Assembly (NCBI RefSeq): GCF_003259155.1
Contig: NZ_QGMQ01000004.1
Span: 124,001-188,000 of the forward strand
Reading direction: 5' to 3'
Length of the DNA stretch: 64,000 nt
Source: Marinimicrobium alkaliphilum
GTDB lineage: Bacteria > Pseudomonadota > Gammaproteobacteria > Pseudomonadales > Cellvibrionaceae
In this document: in pieces, positions 50,084-59,250 of the stretch
How the letters are laid out: each line of letters starts with the position of its first letter
Position numbering within the stretch: the stretch's first letter is position 1
Program-made: the position numbers and the translations under genes
Notes under the pieces: model-generated
The model's database searches: none
What the model was told of the DNA's origin: nothing
The model's input: only the letters and a program-made list of their open reading frames with translations

Positions 50084-51241
50084 ATGAAATACTTCTACTT
50101 TATCTGGAAAAACCTGGTGCGCAAAAAACTGCGCACCACGCTTACGATTCTATCCATTGCGGTGGCCTTTATTCTGTTCGGCGCACTGGGCTCCATCAAC
50201 GCGGCCTTCAGCCAGGGCGCGGAGATTGCCGGTGCCGATCGACTGCTCACCATTCACAAGGTCTCGCTGATTCAGAGCCTACCCTACAGTTACGTCAACC
50301 GGGTGCGCGGCGTCGAAGGCGTGAATGAAGTCACTTACGCCAGCTGGTTCGGCGGCTACTACCAGGAACCACGTAACCAGTTTGCGCAGTTCGCCGTGGA
50401 TGCGGACAGCTATTTCAGTATTTACTCGGACCTGATGACGCTGCCGGAAGATCAGATGCGGGCCTGGAAAAACAACCGCATGGGCGCCGTCATCGGCCCG
50501 GTACTGGCGCAGCGGTTCGGCTGGGAAGTTGGCGACCGGGTGCCGTTGTTCAGTATGTTTCCCCAGCAGGACGGCAGCCGCAACTGGGAATTCGTGATCG
50601 AAGGCATTTTCTCAGCGCAGGCCTCGGGCGCCGACGAAGGCAGCATGCTGTTCCATCACGAGTATTTTGACGAGGCTCGCCAGTGGGATCAGGGCACCGT
50701 GGGCTGGCTGGTGATCGAGGTGGACGACCCGGAACAGGCGGCCGAAGTGGCCGAGCGGGTCGATGCCCTATTTGCCAACTCCCCCACCGAAACCAAGACC
50801 AGCACGGAAAAAGCCTTTATCGAAGCCTTTATGGCGCAGTTTGGCGATATTGGCACCATCACCGGGCTGATTCTCGGCGCCGTATTTTTCACCATGCTCC
50901 TGGTCGCCGCCAACACCATGTCTCAGGCTGTGCGCGAACGCATTCCGGAAATGGCCATTCTCAAAACCCTGGGATTTTCTGACCGATCGGTATTGATCAT
51001 GGTTCTGGCAGAATCGATTTTGATGGCACTTATCGGTGGCCTGCTCGGACTGCTGCTGGCCTGGTTGATGGTGGGGGGCGTGGCCGCGGAAGTGGCCGCG
51101 TTCCTGCCGGGCTTTAGTATGCCCGCGCGGGTTTGGAGCAATGGTGTCCTGGCTATCGTCCTGCTCGGCGTTATCGCCGGGTTACTGCCGGCGATTCAGG
51201 GGATGCGTCTAAATATTGTGACCGCGCTGGGGAGGCGATAG
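50084..51241 (+). CDS. ABC transporter permease, FtsX/MacB type (1)
   Basis: A 385-residue permease. One N-terminal helix (about 18-38), a periplasmic MacB-type core domain (about 45-255), then three C-terminal helices of the FtsX domain (about 265-375) with IPEMAILKTLGFSDRSVLIM, the coupling helix region typical of the family. It is separate from its ATPase, unlike E. coli MacB, where they are fused. It follows the ATPase gene by two bases and precedes the second permease by two bases. Confidence 0.93.
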   Translation: MKYFYFIWKNLVRKKLRTTLTILSIAVAFILFGALGSINAAFSQGAEIAGADRLLTIHKVSLIQSLPYSYVNRVRGVEGVNEVTYASWFGGYYQEPRNQFAQFAVDADSYFSIYSDLMTLPEDQMRAWKNNRMGAVIGPVLAQRFGWEVGDRVPLFSMFPQQDGSRNWEFVIEGIFSAQASGADEGSMLFHHEYFDEARQWDQGTVGWLVIEVDDPEQAAEVAERVDALFANSPTETKTSTEKAFIEAFMAQFGDIGTITGLILGAVFFTMLLVAANTMSQAVRERIPEMAILKTLGFSDRSVLIMVLAESILMALIGGLLGLLLAWLMVGGVAAEVAAFLPGFSMPARVWSNGVLAIVLLGVIAGLLPAIQGMRLNIVTALGRR

Positions 51242-51243
51242 CC

Positions 51244-52431
51244 ATGAGCGAATTGACACAAATTGGAACCGTCTGCGCGATGAACATTCGCAATCTGCCC
51301 AAGCGGCTTGGCTCATCAGCCGTCGCCGTGTTCGGCGTCGCCTGTGTGGTCGGCGTCTTTATCGGGGTGCTGTCCATGGCCTCTGGCTTTCAGCGCACCA
51401 TGACCATGGCGGGGGCCGACGATACCGCCATCGTCATGCGCTCTGGCTCCACCTCGGAGCTCAGCAGCGGACTCAGCCACGAGGAAACCCAGTTGGTCAC
51501 CCAGTTACCGGGCGTGCTCCAGCGCGATGGCCAGGCGGTTTCCTCGGCGGAACTGTACGTGGTGGTGGACATCCCCAAACGTGCCACCGGAACCAGCGCC
51601 AACGTGCCCCTGCGGGGCGTCCAGCAAGGCGCGTTTCAGGTACGGGACAACATCGAATTTATTCAGGGGCGTAACTTTGATACCGGGCGCAATGAACTGA
51701 TTGTGGGACGCGGGGCACACCACCAGTTTGCCGAATTGGACATTGGCTCGACGGTGCGCCTGGGGCAGACCGAGTGGACCGTGGTAGGTATTTTTTCCGC
51801 CGGAGGCGGGTCTGCTGAATCCGAGCTTTGGGCGGATGCCAGCACGGTCCAGTCCGCTTACCGGCGCGGCAACAGTTTTCAGAGTGTTCGAGTCAAGTTG
51901 GCGTCCGACACTGCCTTTGATTTATTCAGCGCAGAAGTCGCGGACGATCCGCGCCTGGATATGGACGTAAAGCGCGAATCGGACTACATGGCCGAACAGG
52001 CCGAGCCCTTAAGCCTGTTTATCAAGGCCATCGGTTATCCTTTGGCGGTACTGATGTCGCTGGGCGCCATCTTCGGTGCCATCAACACCATGTACGCCTC
52101 GGTGTCGGCACGCACTCGGGAAATCGCCACCCTGCGCGCCATCGGCTTCGGTGCCTTTCCGGTGGCGCTGTCCACCCTGGTGGAGTCCTTGTTACTGGCC
52201 GTTGTCGGCGGTCTGATTGGGGCGCTGGTGGTGTTTCTGGTCTTTAACGGTTACACCGTATCCACCATCAATAGCGCCAGCTTTAGCCAGGTGGTGTTCG
52301 ATTTTGCCGTCACGGCCGACCTGCTGATCCAGGGGATCATCGCGGCGGTGGTGATCGGGCTGGTGGGCGGTTTTTTCCCCGCCGTGCGTGCGGCCCGGTT
52401 GCCGGTGGCAACGGCATTGAGGGAGACCTGA
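51244..52431 (+). CDS. ABC transporter permease, FtsX/MacB type (2)
   Basis: A 395-residue permease with the same plan as its neighbour: one N-terminal helix, periplasmic core, three FtsX helices (the coupling segment is TREIATLRAIGFGAFPVALS). I use the ATG at 51244, eight bases after GGGAGG; a longer frame starting at 51133 lies inside the preceding gene. The two permeases differ enough to form a heterodimer. Substrate unknown; candidates are peptides, lipoproteins or antibiotics. A palindromic repeat follows ten bases after the stop. Confidence 0.92.
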   Translation: MSELTQIGTVCAMNIRNLPKRLGSSAVAVFGVACVVGVFIGVLSMASGFQRTMTMAGADDTAIVMRSGSTSELSSGLSHEETQLVTQLPGVLQRDGQAVSSAELYVVVDIPKRATGTSANVPLRGVQQGAFQVRDNIEFIQGRNFDTGRNELIVGRGAHHQFAELDIGSTVRLGQTEWTVVGIFSAGGGSAESELWADASTVQSAYRRGNSFQSVRVKLASDTAFDLFSAEVADDPRLDMDVKRESDYMAEQAEPLSLFIKAIGYPLAVLMSLGAIFGAINTMYASVSARTREIATLRAIGFGAFPVALSTLVESLLLAVVGGLIGALVVFLVFNGYTVSTINSASFSQVVFDFAVTADLLIQGIIAAVVIGLVGGFFPAVRAARLPVATALRET

Positions 52432-52441
52432 GGAAAGGTTG

Positions 52442-52484
52442 GTGCCACAGGTGTCGGATTACGGCTGCGCCTAATCCGACCTAC
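52442..52484 (-). repeat. REP-like palindrome overlapping the end of the phosphodiesterase gene
   Basis: A single minus-orientation copy of the family: on the minus strand CAGTAGGTCGGATTAGG, then the loop, then CGTAATCCGACACCTG and TGGCACC. Its first bases are the last codons of the gene ending at 52481: the TAG within GTAGG is the stop codon. Confidence 0.88.
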
Positions 52485-54313
52485 TGGAAATCGAATACAC
52501 CTGATCCACCTCGCAAAACAGAAATCTTTTCGGACGTCAGTGGGTGGGAAAGAAAGTATCCTTGACCGTACGCGCACTGATGTTCGCGCAGGAAAGCCAA
52601 TTGCTCAATCTTTTCAATGCCTTCCGCCACCTGCTCCAGTCCCAGGGCTTTAGCCATATCGATAATGGTGCAGGTAATCGTTGCGCCGTCCTCGCTCGCA
52701 GGCAGGGCGTCGATAAACGAACGGTCAATCTTCAAGCTACTTACGGGCAAACGCCGCAAATAAGACAGGGACGAGTAGCCGGTACCAAAATCGTCAATAT
52801 TGATCTCGATGCCCTGCTCTTTCAGCCATGCCAGGTTCTTATCCACAATCTCGTTGTCTCGCACCAGAGAGTGCTCGGTAATCTCGATACGCAACAGCTT
52901 TGCGGGTATCTGCGAGAACGCCAATCGCTCAAGCAAGTCCTGGGAGAATGTGGGTTGCACCAGCTCCGCCGGTGACACATTGATGGCAACTGTTATGTCC
53001 CAGTCGGTTTCCCTGCACCAGACCTGCAGCTGCCGGAAGACCTCCTTGCGTACCCAGCGACCGATCGGCACAATCAAGCCGTTCTCCTCTGCCACAGGAA
53101 TAAATTGATCCGGCGTTACTTGCCCGAGCTCCTGGCAACGCCAGCGTAGAAGCGCTTCCACGCCCGTCATCTTGCCCGTACGCAAGGAAAAAATGGGTTG
53201 GTAAAGCAAATAGAATTCATCCCTCGCCAGAGCCCCCTTCAAACAGGACTCAATTCTCAGATGCTCGGAGAGCGAGTCTGAATAGGCATGATCAAAGTAA
53301 TGCACCGGCTCCGCCAGGCCCTCGGGACTTAACCGAATCGCTGCAGACGCCTGCTCAATCAGGGCGCCGGCACTCTTGCCCTGACCGGGAAATAGACTAC
53401 CCCCGATTTTGACGCTCAGGTAATGCTCCTGGCCCTCACAACGATAGGGACGTTCAAGTGCAGCGTGAATCTTATGGGTGAAAGCTTCGCGTTGGCTATC
53501 GGCTTTTACAGGAAATATAAGCACTAACTCATCCGCTTGTAAGCGCGCGACTGAGCCACCTGCCGGGCAAGTATCCTGCAGCCTGTCAGCCAGTTGCCGC
53601 AGCAGCTCATCCCCGGCGTGGGTGCCCAGGCTTTGGTTGATCAGGCGCAGTCCCGTTACATTGAACAGCAAGACGACGACCTGCAAGGACTCTACGTTGG
53701 CCAACTCAAGTAACTGATCCAAACGGTTCATCAACAGCTCGCGATTGGGCAAATGCGTCAGGGGGTCATAATAGGCCGACAATTCGATAGAGCCCTTCAG
53801 TGCCAGCAAGTCAGCGCAATGGGCAATTTCATTTTCAACCAGATCCGCGAAGTGTCGCAGGCGAGTACACTGCACCTCGTCAAAGTGACGGGGCTTGTGG
53901 TCGAGCACGCAGAGCGTGCCCAAGGCATGGCCGGTCGGACCGCGCACCACCGCGCCAGCGTAAAAGCGAATATGAGGATCGCCGGTGACCAGTGGGTTGC
54001 CGGCAAAACGCGGGTCTTCCAGCGCATTCGGCACAACCAACAACGAATCCTGATTGATGGCGTGGCCGCAGAAGGAAATATCCCGCGGGCATTCGGATTT
54101 GTTCCAGCCCAGCTTGGATTTGAACCACTGCCGGTCCCGATCCACCAGGGTAATCAACACGATGGGAAAATCGAACAGCTCCGCCACCAGGCTGGTATAG
54201 CGGTCAAAACGCAGGTCCGATGCAGTATCCAGCAGTTCCAGGCCATACAGCTCCGCCAGGCGCTCCTCCTCACCCTCGGGAATCTTCGGCGCGATGTAGG
54301 TGCTCTGATTCAT
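52481..54313 (-). CDS. GAF-GGDEF-EAL protein, probable c-di-GMP phosphodiesterase
   Basis: A 610-residue cytosolic signalling protein. A GAF domain (about 30-160: LVDRDRQWFKSKLGW, CGHAI), a GGDEF domain (about 175-335) and an EAL domain (about 350-600). The GGDEF motif is degenerate (RLQADELVLIF), so it should not make c-di-GMP, though it may bind GTP. The EAL site is intact: GVEALLRW, INVSPAEL, EITEHSLV, INIDDFGTGYSSL and LKIDRSFI. It should degrade c-di-GMP. Its C-terminus is short (SGVFDFQ), and its stop codon lies inside a palindromic repeat. A ribosome site AGGAGG lies rather far (12 bases) from the ATG. Confidence 0.92.
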   Translation of the reverse strand: MNQSTYIAPKIPEGEEERLAELYGLELLDTASDLRFDRYTSLVAELFDFPIVLITLVDRDRQWFKSKLGWNKSECPRDISFCGHAINQDSLLVVPNALEDPRFAGNPLVTGDPHIRFYAGAVVRGPTGHALGTLCVLDHKPRHFDEVQCTRLRHFADLVENEIAHCADLLALKGSIELSAYYDPLTHLPNRELLMNRLDQLLELANVESLQVVVLLFNVTGLRLINQSLGTHAGDELLRQLADRLQDTCPAGGSVARLQADELVLIFPVKADSQREAFTHKIHAALERPYRCEGQEHYLSVKIGGSLFPGQGKSAGALIEQASAAIRLSPEGLAEPVHYFDHAYSDSLSEHLRIESCLKGALARDEFYLLYQPIFSLRTGKMTGVEALLRWRCQELGQVTPDQFIPVAEENGLIVPIGRWVRKEVFRQLQVWCRETDWDITVAINVSPAELVQPTFSQDLLERLAFSQIPAKLLRIEITEHSLVRDNEIVDKNLAWLKEQGIEINIDDFGTGYSSLSYLRRLPVSSLKIDRSFIDALPASEDGATITCTIIDMAKALGLEQVAEGIEKIEQLAFLREHQCAYGQGYFLSHPLTSEKISVLRGGSGVFDFQ

Positions 54314-54404
54314 GATTGTCCGGGGCCTCCTGGAGGGTCCTTGCTCTCAGTATAGAGGATAGCGCCGCCACTGCCAGTGTGGGCGCAAGTCCCGACCGCT
54401 GGGC

Positions 54405-55370
54405 TCAAAGCCCCTGCGCGCCCCGGCGCAACCAGTTATGCACAAAGGCAAGTTTATGGCGGGCGTGCTCCGACAGTACGAACGGATAGAGGTCCGCCAA
54501 CCCCATACTGCGGTTGACGTGATTCATGCCCACGGTGAGCGCTGCGGCGGTTTGGATCAGGCGCCCGGCATCCGGCTCCGAGTAGGGGTCCCAGCCCGAG
54601 CTCACTATGTCCGGCGATGACAGCCCGGTGGCCACAAAACTGTCGGCAATGTCGGTCAGGTGCAGCAGGTGGGACGCGGTCTCCGCCCAGTCCTCGTGCG
54701 GGTGTGAAGAGGCGTAGCTGGTCAGATAATGCTGTTTCCAGCCCTCTGGCGGGCCGTTCTCGTAGTGGTATTGAAGCGCGGCAGGGTAATCAATCCGCTC
54801 GTCGCCGAACATGGCGCGAAACTCGTCCATAAAATCCTCACGCAGACTCAGCCGCCACCAGAGCATGTGGGCAATCTCGTGGCGCATATGCCCGATCATG
54901 GTGCGATAAGGCTCTTGCAGCGCCTCGCGGCGAGTCGTGACCAGAATGGGATCCACCTCCGCCACACTGATGGTCACCACGCCCTCCGCATGCCCCATGG
55001 GAACCGGCGTCGGGCCCTCTGCGAGCAGGTGAAATACCGGCCGCGCCCCCGGGTCTTCAGGGCGAAACCAGTGCCAACGGCCGAGGTTGTCCAGCGCCCA
55101 GCGCTTGGCGGCTTCGGTTTGGGCCCAGTTGGGGATGGCATTGGGAATCGATGGGTCAGGTGCGAGCGCGGTCATGGCGCAGGATCGGCAGAAGGCGCCC
55201 TCTTCCGGCGCTATCCAGTTGCACCCGATTCTGTCCCGGTTGGCGCAGAAGGGCCGCATGGGCACAAAGGCCCGGGCTTGGGGGTCGTAGGCGACCGGCG
55301 TACCGTCGGCGGTCGCAAGATTGTCGAACCAGAGCCTACCGGCACCGACCGGATTGGCAAAAACGCGCAT
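54405..55370 (-). CDS. Putative zinc-binding metallopeptidase with N-terminal zinc ribbon
   Basis: A 321-residue protein. The N-terminus holds a zinc-ribbon with cysteines in RPFCANRDRIGCNWI and FCRSCAM. The middle has the zinc-metallopeptidase motif MRHEIAHMLWW (HExxH, about residue 163), followed by a Glu-rich stretch and EDWAETASHLLHL, where a third ligand may lie. This matches the putative zinc-binding metallopeptidase family (DUF2248 type), whose substrates are unknown. No signal peptide. GGGAG lies before the ATG. It is a single gene between the EAL and PL9 genes. Confidence 0.85.
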   Translation of the reverse strand: MRVFANPVGAGRLWFDNLATADGTPVAYDPQARAFVPMRPFCANRDRIGCNWIAPEEGAFCRSCAMTALAPDPSIPNAIPNWAQTEAAKRWALDNLGRWHWFRPEDPGARPVFHLLAEGPTPVPMGHAEGVVTISVAEVDPILVTTRREALQEPYRTMIGHMRHEIAHMLWWRLSLREDFMDEFRAMFGDERIDYPAALQYHYENGPPEGWKQHYLTSYASSHPHEDWAETASHLLHLTDIADSFVATGLSSPDIVSSGWDPYSEPDAGRLIQTAAALTVGMNHVNRSMGLADLYPFVLSEHARHKLAFVHNWLRRGAQGL

Positions 55371-55470
55371 AGGAAAAGCTCCCGCTAGAAGTGTCAGCCT
55401 CCATCATGCGCGTTAGAACCGCCTATGTACACCTTAACGCGCACCCGGCTGGATGCGCGTCAGGGCTTGA

Positions 55471-57822
55471 TCAGGGCGTGTATTCGTAAACACCGATATC
55501 CGGTGCGTCCCCCTTGTAACTCAGGCCGATATTGACGCCACCGTCGACCATAAAGCTGTCAGGTTTGGGGCGCAGCAGGTTGATCACCGGCAGCGAACCA
55601 TCCGCCTGGCGCGGGCTCGTGGCCAGGGACATATCCAGGCTCTCAAACATGCCGCTGGTCGGGCTACCCTCCTGCCAGCTGTTGCCGCCTTGGGTCGCGC
55701 CGCTGGAAAGATCCACACTGCCCTGAAAGCTCACATTGTTGTAGAAGATATGGCGCTTGCCCGAATCCGCCGGATCATTGGGGAACACATAGTTTCGCCC
55801 GTTATTAAAGGCGGTATTGTTAAGCAACGTCAGGGCACCGCTGTTATTGTTGTGGTCGAAGCCCTTGGCATTGCCGCTGGTCCCAAAGTTGTTGAAGGCG
55901 ATATTGCGCACCACAATGTGGTCGCCCGGATCGTGGTTGCCGCCCAGCTTGAAGCCGTTGCCGCCGCCTTCGAAATTGCTCGGGTTGCCAAACACGCTGG
56001 CGTCGCCGTTGCCGAAGGTCCAGTTGTTCTGTAGCACAATCGGGTGCGGCGCACGCCAGAAATCGAAACCGTCATCCGAGTTCTCCCACGAGCGGTTGCC
56101 ATAGAAATGGTTGCCCGGCCCGATATCCAACTGCTTGGCCCCAAAGCCATCGGCATTATTCCCCACCCGGCTGGTGTAAACCGCCGAGTTGAAGTTACGG
56201 AAGCTGTCGCAATTCATGATCAGGTTATGGGAGGCAGAGCCGCCCAAAAGGATACCGGTATCGTAGTTATCATGGGACACCAGGCGCTCCAGGCGGTTGT
56301 GGCTGCCATCCATACGCAGGCCATTGTGCCCTGCATTGCGAATGGTCAGACCATACAAATGCCAGTGGTCGGCATTCAGGCGCACGCCGTGAGCATTGTT
56401 CTGGATCCCCTGGGGCGCAAAATCCAGAATGGGTTGCTCGCCGGGATAGGCGAAGACCGTAATGGGATTATTGGCCGTGCCGCTGACATTGTTCAGGCGA
56501 ACGGTATCGTCGTGAAAGTAGACGCCCCCGCGCATCACAATCACATCACCGGGCTGGGCATTACTCACCGCATGGTTCAACGTCGCATAGGGTGAACCGA
56601 TCGTGCCTGAATTGTTGTTGCTGCCGTTGGTCGCCACGTACACCGTGCGGCTGCCATTGGGAATCACATTGTGCGGCGTGGGTGTGGGTGCAGCCGGCAC
56701 CAGATGTGACAGATCTTCCACCAGAGGTGCAGAACCCCCGCCGGAGCTGCCGCAGCCAGGCTGGGGCTGTGCTGACGACTGGTGCTCGATCCACAAATCA
56801 CTGATGGTTACCGAAGCCTCGCTCTCGACACGCAGTTGCAGAAAGGAAGTCGCGGTGCCCACCGAGGAATCAACCACCACCCGCTGCCCTGCGCCGAGGT
56901 TGCTGACGGCAACGTCATGGATGCGGGAAGCGCCGCCGTGGGCCGAGTTAGCCTGGCCAGTGGTATTGTTATCCACGTAGATCTGGAATTTCTTACTGCC
57001 GTTGCCCGATGTCCCCTGCACACAGAAAGAAATACGGTAGGGTTGGCTCAGGTCCAGCTCGCCGGTGGTGTTGCTGAGCGAGTCGCTGGAAGAGGTACTC
57101 ACCGTGGGCGTGGTATTACCCAGGCTGAAGCGGGCATTCCCAAAGGTCAGCTGGTTGTTGGCGACAGACATATTTCCGGAGCCGGCCAGCGCATGGTAGA
57201 ACGCCGTATTCGAACTGCTCGCCAGTGACTTGTAGTTCGCGCTGAAGAAGTGACTGGCATTGGTCGCGTCGAACGCCTCGGTCAGGAGTGAGGATGAACC
57301 GCCACTCACGGGCAGAAACTCCCAGTGTTGGTTCTCCCCGGTGGTTATGTCCCACTGACGGATATCGCCACCGTTGCTGGTGCTCCAGCCCCATACATCC
57401 AAGGCCAGGCCGCTGTGACGGGAAACAATGCGCTGATACCCCGAGCCGACGCTTTGAATCTCCCACTGCTGAACATTGGATTCGGTCCAATCGTACTGCC
57501 GAATCTCTCCGCCGGGATCCATGCTGAACTCCCACACATCAATCGACTTGTTGCTGCGAACCGGTCGAATGGAGTAGTAGCCATTACCCAGATTGGTCAC
57601 ATCAAACTGCTGATGGGTGCCGCTGCCCAGCTCCCATTGCTGGATGTTTGCACCATTATCTGTACTGGCGCCCTCGACCTCCATGGCCAAACCGCTATGG
57701 CGGGAAATAATGTTATAGCGGCCATCGGCCACTTGCGCCTGTACCATCGAAGTGCCCAAAAGTGCCATCGACAGCAAAGCCCACTGACTTATTTTTTTGA
57801 AAACGTGCGATATATCTCTCAT
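55471..57822 (-). CDS. PL9-type pectate lyase with ricin-type CBM and extra beta-domain
   Basis: A 783-residue secreted enzyme. Signal peptide 1-29 (cleavage near VQA-QVA). A ricin B-like lectin domain (about 32-172) shows three QxW-type repeats (NIQQWELGSG, NVQQWEIQSV, DIRQWDITTG). A beta-sandwich module (about 178-345, starting TEAFDATNASHFFSAN) follows; it resembles CBMs found with pectate lyases. After a Pro/Thr linker comes a right-handed beta-helix of PL9 type (about 385-783): VYVATNGSNNNSGTIGSPYA, VIVMRGGVYF, and SDDGFDFW, GFKLGG and KGFDHNNN with the acidic and Lys residues for calcium and proton abstraction. It cleaves pectin by beta-elimination. Substrate fits a plant cell wall lifestyle. 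Confidence 0.92.
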   Translation of the reverse strand: MRDISHVFKKISQWALLSMALLGTSMVQAQVADGRYNIISRHSGLAMEVEGASTDNGANIQQWELGSGTHQQFDVTNLGNGYYSIRPVRSNKSIDVWEFSMDPGGEIRQYDWTESNVQQWEIQSVGSGYQRIVSRHSGLALDVWGWSTSNGGDIRQWDITTGENQHWEFLPVSGGSSSLLTEAFDATNASHFFSANYKSLASSSNTAFYHALAGSGNMSVANNQLTFGNARFSLGNTTPTVSTSSSDSLSNTTGELDLSQPYRISFCVQGTSGNGSKKFQIYVDNNTTGQANSAHGGASRIHDVAVSNLGAGQRVVVDSSVGTATSFLQLRVESEASVTISDLWIEHQSSAQPQPGCGSSGGGSAPLVEDLSHLVPAAPTPTPHNVIPNGSRTVYVATNGSNNNSGTIGSPYATLNHAVSNAQPGDVIVMRGGVYFHDDTVRLNNVSGTANNPITVFAYPGEQPILDFAPQGIQNNAHGVRLNADHWHLYGLTIRNAGHNGLRMDGSHNRLERLVSHDNYDTGILLGGSASHNLIMNCDSFRNFNSAVYTSRVGNNADGFGAKQLDIGPGNHFYGNRSWENSDDGFDFWRAPHPIVLQNNWTFGNGDASVFGNPSNFEGGGNGFKLGGNHDPGDHIVVRNIAFNNFGTSGNAKGFDHNNNSGALTLLNNTAFNNGRNYVFPNDPADSGKRHIFYNNVSFQGSVDLSSGATQGGNSWQEGSPTSGMFESLDMSLATSPRQADGSLPVINLLRPKPDSFMVDGGVNIGLSYKGDAPDIGVYEYTP

Positions 57823-58179
57823 CGGTTCACCTGTTATTTATTATGGTAATACGTGAACTCACCCGCCAAAACTGCAGCTGTCCCATATGAAGCAAGGGGA
57901 GTCCGGATGAATGGAAGCCTTTCCGAGGAGTGCCTCGTCCCTAAGCGACTTATAGTTATCGGTACAGCTGTACTATTATCTGACAATACTCAAAATGGCA
58001 CTAGGTAACAATTCACAGTTTTGCCCGATATCCAGCACCATTTTGAATAAGGATCTGGGAAATCTATTTCGATATGTTATTGATTTCATTATTCTAATAA
58101 GCGACCTGAGGGGGGACCTAGGACCCAGAGTCGATACCAGGTCAGATGGCCAGTAGATTGTATGATTCCCCATCTAAGT
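57823..58179. other. Intergenic region between the pectate lyase and the McrBC locus
   Basis: 357 bases. The part next to the pectate lyase (57823-57900) should hold its promoter. A short imperfect inverted repeat, TCAAAATGG at about 57989 and CCATTTTGA at about 58039, is the only structure. The GC content falls here toward the AT-richer McrBC genes. A 65-codon frame at 57976-58173 has no support. This may be the edge of an inserted block; no integrase or direct repeat is visible. Confidence 0.5.
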
Positions 58180-59229
58180 TTAAAGGGTCATGCAGCCTAC
58201 AATATCATGAAGCTCTTCTTTTATATCCTTCCAGTTCTCTGCCAAATTTACCGTGCAAATTCTTACGTTGTGACCCTGTATTCGGTAATTTAAACGAAGC
58301 TCTTGTTCAATAGTGGGATAAAGCAACATGCCCTCTGAATGGGCATCGGGGCCGCCGCGAGCCTCCATATTCTTCAGGTACGCAAACAGTTGATACAGAT
58401 TACTTGAATGGATTCGCTCGGTATCATAGTAACTAGTCAGGGTGCGAACATAGTACTTAGCATCAATAACCAAGGTCTTTGTCTTGCTCCGAACCGATAT
58501 ATCAGTTTCCATCCCTGGCAGATAGGCCATATCAGACGAAGATCCAGGCTCGACCGTCCAGGATATTCTTTCTTTTGTAATAGAGAGATCAGGTCGCTCG
58601 GTTCGATAAAAGTTAAAAAGAAACTCCTCGTAGACGCGCGCCATTAGCTTTTCATCACGTAGAAAATCTCGAAATCTATAACCCCCCTCCTCTTGGTCAA
58701 CCAGAAGGCCGGCAGCGACAAGTTCGCATACGTTTAACAGAAACCGATAGAAACGCGCGTTTCCATGGTGTTGAACTCTTCGGAAAAGGGACTTCTTCAG
58801 CGGGGGGCAATCGATACCATCAAGCTCACGATACAGGCCAACCAACTGCTTTCTCAGCTGACCATCCAGATCGGACACCTTCGCGAGGTGGTACAGCGTT
58901 GAGCGGATAATCTGGTTGTTCGCAGTATTGGTAGTGAGTTCGTCAAATTCACAGTGAGCCAGCCCCTGAGCAGCAAGCGCCCGGCGCGCAGTCGTTGCCA
59001 TATCAATGCGGCCTCGAATACCGGGAATTGTCTCTTGATAGTTTTGGTAACCCTGCTCCAAGCCGCGTCTAATCAGATGACGAACCCCCTGAGCGAGCAC
59101 CGACGCAAAAAGATCCACTTGGCGAGTGGAGTCTATCCCCGATATATTGACCACCTCGGACTCCGCCAACCGATTCCAAGAGTAGATAAGCAAGTAATAC
59201 AAATTCTGTATAGGAATGGAGGGAGTCAT
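58180..59229 (-). CDS. mcrC: McrC-type nuclease subunit of a type IV restriction system
   Basis: A 349-residue protein. The start IPIQNLYYLLIYSWNRL is typical of McrC. The C-terminal half carries the PD-(D/E)xK nuclease: Asp in GMETDISVRS (about 240) and DAKYY (about 254-258), followed by NLYQLFAYLKN. McrC is recruited by McrB and cuts DNA with modified cytosines. It lies 21 bases after the McrB gene on the same strand, in the usual order. Base composition is visibly AT-richer than neighbouring genes, like that of McrB. Confidence 0.93.
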   Translation of the reverse strand: MTPSIPIQNLYYLLIYSWNRLAESEVVNISGIDSTRQVDLFASVLAQGVRHLIRRGLEQGYQNYQETIPGIRGRIDMATTARRALAAQGLAHCEFDELTTNTANNQIIRSTLYHLAKVSDLDGQLRKQLVGLYRELDGIDCPPLKKSLFRRVQHHGNARFYRFLLNVCELVAAGLLVDQEEGGYRFRDFLRDEKLMARVYEEFLFNFYRTERPDLSITKERISWTVEPGSSSDMAYLPGMETDISVRSKTKTLVIDAKYYVRTLTSYYDTERIHSSNLYQLFAYLKNMEARGGPDAHSEGMLLYPTIEQELRLNYRIQGHNVRICTVNLAENWKDIKEELHDIVGCMTL

Positions 59230-59250
59230 TGGAAAACCTTAGTGTTCATC

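Noticed and set aside
57976-58173. 65-codon minus frame before the pectate lyase
   Set aside because: No start context or family; low-complexity intergenic sequence.
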